Assembly: GCA_001972305.1 (NCBI GenBank)
Contig: BDDD01002306.1
Coordinates: 101,672 to 165,671 of the forward strand
Source: Cephalotus follicularis
Lineage: Eukaryota > Streptophyta > Magnoliopsida > Oxalidales > Cephalotaceae
Reading direction: 5' to 3'
Length of the DNA: 64,000 nucleotides
Shown: positions 57,240 to 64,000 of the stretch, one piece after another
Numbering within the stretch: the first letter of the stretch is position 1
Layout of the letters: the number at the start of each line of letters is the position of its first letter
Notes under the pieces: generated by a model
Told to the model about the DNA's origin: nothing
The model's database searches: none
What the model saw: only the letters and a program-made list of their open reading frames with translations
Made by a program: the position numbers and the translations under genes

Positions 57240-59420
57240 GTTAGTGTTGGAGTGGGGGTGTCCCTGCATGCCACGAGATGGTTTTATGCTTGTATATTCA
57301 CTCTCCATTTATACAATATAAATTATTTTCATGTTTATGTGCATATTTCTGTAGTAAATGGCAACCTACTATATGTATATCCCAAAGCATCATAAATGGA
57401 TCGGGTGATCACCATGTCATCTGAGTACACATATCGTACCCTGTCGATAAAAGGGTTGGATCTCATGCCTGAGAGGTTATGAGAATGAGATCCTTACTCC
57501 CTTATGACAAAATGTTCCAAGTCATAGGTTCACTTTATTAGGGTTATTTATGAACCGTAAAGACTTGTCGTATTATGCTTGCTCCCGGGTCATGTGGAGG
57601 ATGGATCATCTCATTGCCTTTTCGGTTTACCCTAAAGCTGCTGCGGGGAGAGCATGAGACTGAACAGACCCACCATAGGAAACATATTTTAAAAGTCATA
57701 CCTATCTCAATAGGATTCTTATAGTCTCGGTAGTGTATAGTCTATGGTGACTAGTAGATCTTTCGTGAAGCTACGTTGCATTGTCAGACCTGAGCGGTTG
57801 GCATGCGTTGTGTTGTGACTCCTTGGCTGTGATTTCCGCCTTCCCCAGCACTAGCCATGTGCTGGAAAAGGGTTGTGTTTTGGCCTTGTAGGAGCTTCAT
57901 TGAGATGTATGGGCGAGTGCACAGTAAGGGATCGTCACACCCGTATGCAGGGCGATCGGCTCTATATTATTTATGTCCATTAAGACTTATAAAACCCTGA
58001 TCAGGTATAGGCAGACTGGAAACGGGGTTTGCAGGGAAGTCTAGAGAAAGTCTAAATACGTACATGAATTAATAATTATCACGGCTTTACCTAGGGGTGA
58101 CATTATTCCGAACCCTAGGTCGCGATCGGAGCCAAGTATGACGTAGGATACATGACACATATGCTATTGACTAGATAAAGTACTGGTTAACTGGATGTTG
58201 ACTTATAGACATGGGTAATTCCATGGACTCGGGGGATGATAGGAATCATACCGGGGTCATTCTGATAGTCGAGGACAATTTGAGTGGTCGTACCATAACT
58301 CCTGGGATGTTCTGGGAAACTTACAGTCGTACCGGGTTCCAACCGGCCTTTCGCATCCCATCATGTTTTAGAATTAGTTGACGTGTGTGGGACACATGTC
58401 ATTTAGTGAAAGGATATCACCTCGATGGTGTTACTTTACCAAAGAATATCTATTTTGCTGGGCTGTATTCATTTCTTAGGAAGTGAAAGCAAGTTGCACC
58501 ATAAATAGATCATTCAGGGCCGAGGGATATTTTGGTCATTTATGAATCAATGGAAAATTCATTGAGAGAGAGTGCATTTGAGCATTTAGGTCTAGTCTTA
58601 GCTTTTGTTAAGCTTAGTTGAACCCTAATGCCCCATGTGCCTCGTGTAACTTAGTTACATATTGGTTGGATGCTAAAGAAATTGGTTTGTTGCCAATGTT
58701 GACTTTGTCAACTTACTTAGCCTTTAAGCAACCTAAAACTTGCTTAGGAAGCTCCATATGGCCGGCCACCTTTGAGAGAAATGATAGCAGAATGTTTCTT
58801 AATTATCATTGGTTTAGAGAATTAAAAATAAAAGAGATATTGGTTTCTCTTGACTTAAGCACACGACAACATCATTTAGGAGACATAAGATTCATTAAGT
58901 TACTTGGTCTCTTCCTCTCTTCTTGTCTCTTCGTCTTGGCCAACTCTCTCTTTCTCTCTTGTTCTTCCATAGCCGTGAGATTCATTTGTTCATGGTAGGA
59001 GTGCAAGAACTTGGTGGCTCCTGAAGAGTGAAGCCAAAGATATTCTCCTCTCACCCTCCTTAGAAAATTTGATGGTGAAGATATCTCCATATCTCTACCT
59101 TCATTGTTTAGATTTTTCTAGGATCATTGAACCAACAAAAATCCCTTCCTATAAAGTCTTATCCGTGCCTCTGGGAAAATTATTTGTGAAGGTGGATTGC
59201 TTGGAACTCAAAGGAAGGAATTGCCAAAAGTATGGAGGAGTAAAGGGTTTAGGTAAGCAACTTTCTTCTTCATCTTTTTACTTCTTGCTGAAGTGGTGTG
59301 TGTGTTGGTGCTAGGGCTTTTCCAATGTAATGACCCAAATTTCCATGTAAGATATTAATTATGGAAAATGATTGCTATTGTGTAAATTGGCAAATAGTTC
59401 AAGGGACCCGTAGTATGACC

Positions 59421-59520
59421 CTACGCTCAGGGGGTTCGGGGGTTCTGCTCCCCGGTGAGCGGACGGTGGGGCCCGCTTCCCGGTCAGCGGGAAGGGGCTT
59501 GGGGGCAGTGCCCCCGGAAG
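59421..59520. repeat. GC-rich hairpin block in the solo LTR
   Basis: In an otherwise AT-rich LTR, 100 bp are very GC-rich. CTTCCCG and CGGGAAG (59476-59482 and 59488-59494) pair perfectly around five bases. GGGGGCAGTGCCCCC (59501-59515) is palindromic apart from its centre. Confidence 0.75.
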
Positions 59521-59604
59521 AAAATTAGAATTGGCTATTTGTTTTGGATGAATGTCATGTTGAAAGCGTAAATCTAAAGGGTTAAGAGTTGACAAAGATG
59601 TCTA

Positions 59605-59825
59605 AAGCGCCGACGATTTTATTAAAAGAGTCGACGCTTTGGGCAACGGACGACGCCCTAATTGTAAACGTCGACGCGTTGAAGTCAAGTGTGTCAGTTG
59701 ACCTGGACGAAGACTTAAAGCGATGATGCTTTGTAAGAAAGCGTCAGCGCTTTAGTTGGGATAGAAGTGGAGAACTCAGGTCAAGCCCGGGACCGGCGAC
59801 GCTTAGGGAGAAAACGTCGAAGCTT
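59605..59825 (+). repeat. TCGA-motif cluster in the solo LTR at 59326
   Basis: Units such as GAGTCGACGCTTT, ACGTCGACGCG, AGCGTCAGCGCTTT and GGCGACGCTTAG. Confidence 0.65.
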
Positions 59826-61069
59826 TGAGCTACAGACAAAATGCAAAATCTGACTTTTTGGCATTTTGTGAGTGAAAATCTTTAATTTTAGACATGGATT
59901 GGTTGAATTTGAGCACATGGGCTGCCAAGAGAGAGAGTTGAGTTGTGTGAGAAGGGGAGAAGACTTGCCTCCCAACTAACCCTTCTATTTAATGGCAAAG
60001 AGGGTTTAAGTCAGTCATTTTGGCTGAGAAAGAAAGTGCTCATGCTAAGAGTGAAGTGGAGAATTCGTGGGAGAGCAAAAGAGAAAGAAATTCTAAAGCA
60101 AAGTAAGGAAATTCTATACCCATTTATGTCAAAGCTTCCTCTATTTTGATTCGAAATTATGCAGTAGATTGTTCTATTCATATCTTGTTCAGTTCTTGAT
60201 GAATTTTTTAATGGTTGGATGTTATGGAAACGTTACGATGTCCTCTTCAACTTTTATGCTTTGCATGTTTCAAGATTCTATCGTTTTCTTGATGAAAATT
60301 CATTTTTTAAATTGCTGCTTGGGTACGGTTTTATTCCTGGATTATGCAGCAACTTATTTAAATCATATCTTGCTCGTTTCTTGATGAAAAATTAAATCGT
60401 TGGATGTTTTGAAAACCATAAGGTATCCTCTTTAGCTGTTATGTTTTATGCTTCTCTAAATTCCGTCGAATGCTTGATGAGAATGATGTTTCATTTTACT
60501 ACTCATGCCCTATTTTCATATGGAACTAGCCACATTCAAAAATTCATAACGGGTTGAATTCTCAACCAATTGTCATGATCTTAGGCTTTCTAAATTCTTA
60601 AAGAAGTCTACTTTAATGTTTATGTTTTAAGTTTTCTCTGAAAATGCTTATTTCTATATGAATTATCAGTTTTAGTAAAGCTATGCAAAACTATTTTATG
60701 AACTCATCTGAGTCAATAACTCAAATGAAGAGAAAGGTTCATGAATTATGAAAGAAATGTTATGAAATGATTTTTATGAATGCTTTGAGCTGATCACTCA
60801 AAGTAAATGATGAATGAATCGCCCTTGGATTGTGATCCAAGGGGAATGGAGCGAGATGCTCAATGTTAATGGAGCGAGATGCTCACGGACATGCATGTGA
60901 TGTAAGGATAGTAGTCGGTGAGTGCACAATGCCCCGGTGAAGCAGTGTAAAGGGTTCATTAAAGTTTTTATGACTTCTATGTTTATGAAATGTTCTAGTT
61001 ACAAATTTGTAATTAGAAAAATGATATTCTTGAGGAAATGTTCTAGTTATATGTATTGACTATAAAAAT

Positions 61070-63111
61070 TGTAACACCCCCGATGGTGGGAGCCCTTACA
61101 GGTCAAAATACTAAACTGAAATCTAACAAAAGACTGATACGAAACGGATGTGGTGGTGTGAAAACATATCTTATTGCAAAATGATATAAAACAGAGTCTG
61201 AAATTTTAAACAAAACATAAATAAAGACTAATCATAATCCGATGTCCAAATACTGAAATCATAACTGAAATAAACCAAAGTCTGAAACTATTTTTGCTGA
61301 ATACTAATCTAATCCCACTGGAAAACACAAGGACCAACTCCTAGCTGATACTCTGTCAATGGGTAACTCTTATCACACATTTCCCCCACGCTCCTGAAAA
61401 CCTGCCGCATAGAAACAAAAACGCGGCTGAGCAAACCTCAGTACGGATAAGGAATTAAAACAGTAAACGATAGACAGAATAATTTGAACTTTAAATTCAG
61501 TAAGGAAACATAATAAATATTCTTGAAATGTAAAACAGGATATTTAAAAACGAGCAGTTATAAAATCATCATAACTTAAGAAAAATAGAAAATCATAATT
61601 CGAAACCTCATCTGATTCATAATTCAAAACATTATCTGATTCATAATCCCATAACAGAGAATATCTGACATACATACATATATAGGTGCAAGGGGTTCGC
61701 GAGGCCCACATGCTCTGACGTTTAATCGAAGGAGTACCAAAGAACGAAGAATCCGTACAAAACATATTTATTTCAGTAAGACCAAAGGATTAAGCCAAAG
61801 AGCAGAAAATCCTTACCTTAGTTGATCGAACAATCAAAACAAATACGAATACCGGACAAAAGTATCCTAGAGAGTCCTAAACTCCACCAGGAACGATATA
61901 AGGACCTAAACATACGAGTCCAAACATCACATAACATAAAAGAAATCAAAACATCAAAAACTGTCATAAAGCATCGACCGTCTGTTCCTAGGCGTCGACT
62001 GTCTAATAGCAAAAAGGGTCAAAGCGTCGAGCTAAGAGTCGACAGACTAAGGCATAAAACAACACAAAGCGTCGGCGCTCAGATACTAAGCGTCGGCGGT
62101 TTGCGTCAGACACAGAACAACAATTGCAGAAATCTAGTTTCAAGTTCATGAATAATCCGATTTTTGATAAACACCATGCATAACTAACATCATGTAAGTT
62201 CAGTATCATGTTATATTACTTCAAAAACGCCAGAATAACCTTATGATTTCATACAGAGAGTAAAAATCCACTTTGAAAACTAATTTTCTTCTACTATAAA
62301 CAGTTTATGCAATCAAACTAAAATTTCGAATTTCTTTTGTTTAAATCCTAAAACCAGTGATATATATATATATATCTACCTTCATCAAAAGTATGATTTC
62401 TTTATTTTTAAGGATCAATATCACTAGTTATGCATAAAACTCATGAATGAACATATAAAAATAACAGCAGAATTTAGTTTCAACAGACCTCCTAAACCAT
62501 GCTCAAAATCATGTTATAGTTGGTTTTAACACGAAATAATGGGTGATATTGAAACTACATAATACTAGCTACAAGTTTCGTTTAGAAATTACCTCCAGAA
62601 AACGTCGAAATCAAGGTAGAAAATAGCTTGCAAAACTGCTGTTCGGGTTTGTTAAAAGTACAGAAACAAGTTTGAGTTTTTAAAGAATTTGTCTGATAAA
62701 TGCACAAATCGTGTGTTTAATGGAAAAATCAGTGTCTTAAAACATTACCAAATAAGCCAAAAACGCATCAGATTCATAAGGAAATCGAATTACCAGAAAA
62801 AGGAAAGAAATCAGCCTTCCAAAAACACTGTCACCGACCAAACTGATATGGAAACCCGATCAAAGCGTCGACGGTCAAGCATATAAAAACAAAACATGTC
62901 GAAGACACACGTTTAGGCGTCGACATGCCACCCAGCAGCCAAAGCGTCGGCGGTTCTAAAGAGAGCGTTGGCGCTTTGTGCCCAGAAATCAACAATAAAA
63001 GGAATTCAAACCAAAAATCAAATAAGTCCACAAACCATAGCATAAGTCAAAAAGGATATGATCCCAAACAACAATCATACAAACATGTCAACATAGAAAC
63101 GGGATATTACA
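61070..63111 (-). repeat. Solo gypsy LTR nested in a solo LTR
   Basis: The minus strand starts TGTAATATCCCG and ends CGGGGGTGTTACA, 2.04 kb, in the same family as the solo LTR at 5904-8454. Flanks AAAAT (61065-61069) and AATAT (63112-63116) fit a target duplication with one difference. TCGA-motif clusters lie at 61975-62105 and 62862-62985, that is 1006-1136 and 126-249 bases from the LTR start. A (TA)n run lies near 62358-62375. Confidence 0.8.
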
Positions 63112-64000
63112 AATATGTTATGATGAAATGTGTTTACTATAAAAACACCTTACTAAGCTATTTTGAGCTCATTCCTTTTAATGTTGTTTTCGAATAAAAT
63201 GTTTTCAGGAAATGAATGAATGGAGATTACGAGCTTAGAGGAAGCTCTTAATAAGGAGTTTTTGTGAATGAAAGACCATGCAATGATGTTTGCATAAATG
63301 TTTTGATATGTAATAAGGACAAAGTTTTTTCGCTGTATTATATGTTTATGTAGAAGGATGATCCTGTGTATATGTAGACCAACGATATGGTTATGACATC
63401 TTTATATAAAATGATTATGTGTAAAGTATGAATTTAAGATTATGTATTATGTTGCAAGACATGAAATTTATGATGTAATGTACTTTTAGAGAAGAGTACC
63501 AAAGGATGTAACATTTCACACCCAACGTAACGCGACCGATCCTCGAGGTTTGCTTTAAGCTATTAACGGGCTCGGGTCGGGGGCGTTACATCCAAGCCCT
63601 AGACTTTGTGATTATTTCAGGTTGTTATGTTATTGATGTGTGTCTGAAACCCTAGCTCATTCCTAGTGGGAATGATACCCTTAGGGTTAGGTACGATATG
63701 TGTTAAGGTGGAGCTTGAATTTGGCTTTGTGTTGAACCCTAATTCGTTTTAGCATTGAGGCCAAATTTTAAGATGAATTTCTCATGCTCCACTACTATCC
63801 TAGCATGTGTTTAATGTGTTGTTAAACCCTTAGGGTTAGGCCTCTAGGGTTAGAGTCATGGTGGAAATGAATCAGGGTATTGTGTGCACCCTAATTCTAA
63901 TATTGGTTGCTAGCCGATTTTAGGGTTTCTGTAACCCTACTCCACCTTCAGTTTCCCTTGCTTGGAACCTACCATGGTGACTTTTAATTTTCCTATTAGT

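Larger units (their letters stand above)
51822..57244 (-). mobile_element. Minus-strand gypsy element: 3' LTR and pol
   Basis: 3' LTR pieces are 51822-52015 and 53268-54668. The purine tract is 54669-54684, and pol runs from 57239 down to about 54690. The LTR holds two minisatellites and a Sirevirus solo LTR. Its far LTR end is cut by the minus copia insertion, and the pol's 5' side by a copia LTR at 57245. It is an old fossil with roughly eight breaks. Confidence 0.8.
59326..63590 (+). repeat. Solo gypsy LTR in the copia LTR, itself split by another solo LTR
   Basis: Starts TGTAATGACCC, ends CGGGGGCGTTACA, with a perfect target duplication TCCAA (59321-59325 and 63591-63595). Without the nested LTR at 61070-63111 it is about 2.2 kb. 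It holds a GC-rich hairpin block (59421-59520) and a TCGA-motif cluster (59605-59825). Confidence 0.9.
57245..64000 (+). repeat. Copia LTR (plus), split by a solo LTR and running off the window
   Basis: Starts TGTTGGAGTGGGGGTGTCCC and is homologous to the LTR at 45797, though diverged. The left piece is 57245-59320, and the right piece 63596-64000 follows the solo LTR. No gene is seen. The many AACCCTAG and AGGGTTAGG stretches at 63640-63860 also occur in the related LTRs and are not telomeric. Confidence 0.8.

Noticed and set aside
63640-63860. Telomere-like AACCCTAA/TTAGGGTT stretches (also 32480-32520 and 47750-47900)
   Set aside because: Not tandem, irregularly spaced, and found at the matching place in each copia LTR of the family, so they are LTR sequence and not interstitial telomere.

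Overview
The window looks like flowering-plant nuclear DNA, from a gene-poor, pericentromere-like block. I find no host gene, tRNA, rRNA or CRISPR array. Nearly all of the 64 kb can be assigned to retrotransposon fossils: Ty3/gypsy elements with the gag, pol and integrase-tail style of Tekay/Del chromoviruses, a Ty1/copia family with LTRs of about 2.3-2.7 kb, Sirevirus-type Ty1/copia elements with an env-like third ORF, one plant L1-type LINE, one compact LTR element with three LTR copies, and one short MITE-like insertion. Plant-type primer sites (TGGTATCAGAG or close variants), purine tracts and LTRs of the TGTAA...TTACA and TGTTRG...CCAACA types support this.

Layout. (1) 1-22,866 is a nest. 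Minus-strand gypsy A (1-3,580) sits in gypsy B (3,581-10,026), which sits in gypsy C (10,027-19,599), which sits in a copia pol (19,600-22,866). Solo LTRs are embedded in B, C (two) and the copia pol. (2) 22,942-31,900 is a patchwork in which Sirevirus and gypsy pieces alternate five times, ending with an env-like ORF. (3) 31,950-51,821 is a minus-strand copia 5' LTR split by a plus-strand copia element (33,522-48,127) and by a compact LTR element (48,827-51,374). The plus copia was itself hit by a LINE (35,173-44,527), and the LINE by a Sirevirus fragment and a solo LTR. (4) 51,822-57,244 is the 3' LTR and pol of a minus-strand gypsy element with a Sirevirus solo LTR in its LTR. (5) 57,245-64,000 is a copia LTR holding a solo LTR that holds another solo LTR.

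Nine solo LTRs are bounded by terminal TG...CA and 5-bp target duplications, five of them perfect, so LTR-LTR recombination has been frequent here.

The most unusual signal is a set of short TCGA-centred near-palindromes (flavours CAGTCGACTG, AGCGTCGACGCT, AGACGTCGACGTCT, GGCGTCGACGCC). They form clusters with a repeated spacing of 20-22 bp. They occur in LTRs of both Ty3 and Ty1 elements and in the pol-to-env spacer of Sireviruses. In five LTRs they occupy the same two stations, about 0.15 kb and 1.0-1.3 kb from the LTR start. I know of no description of this arrangement.
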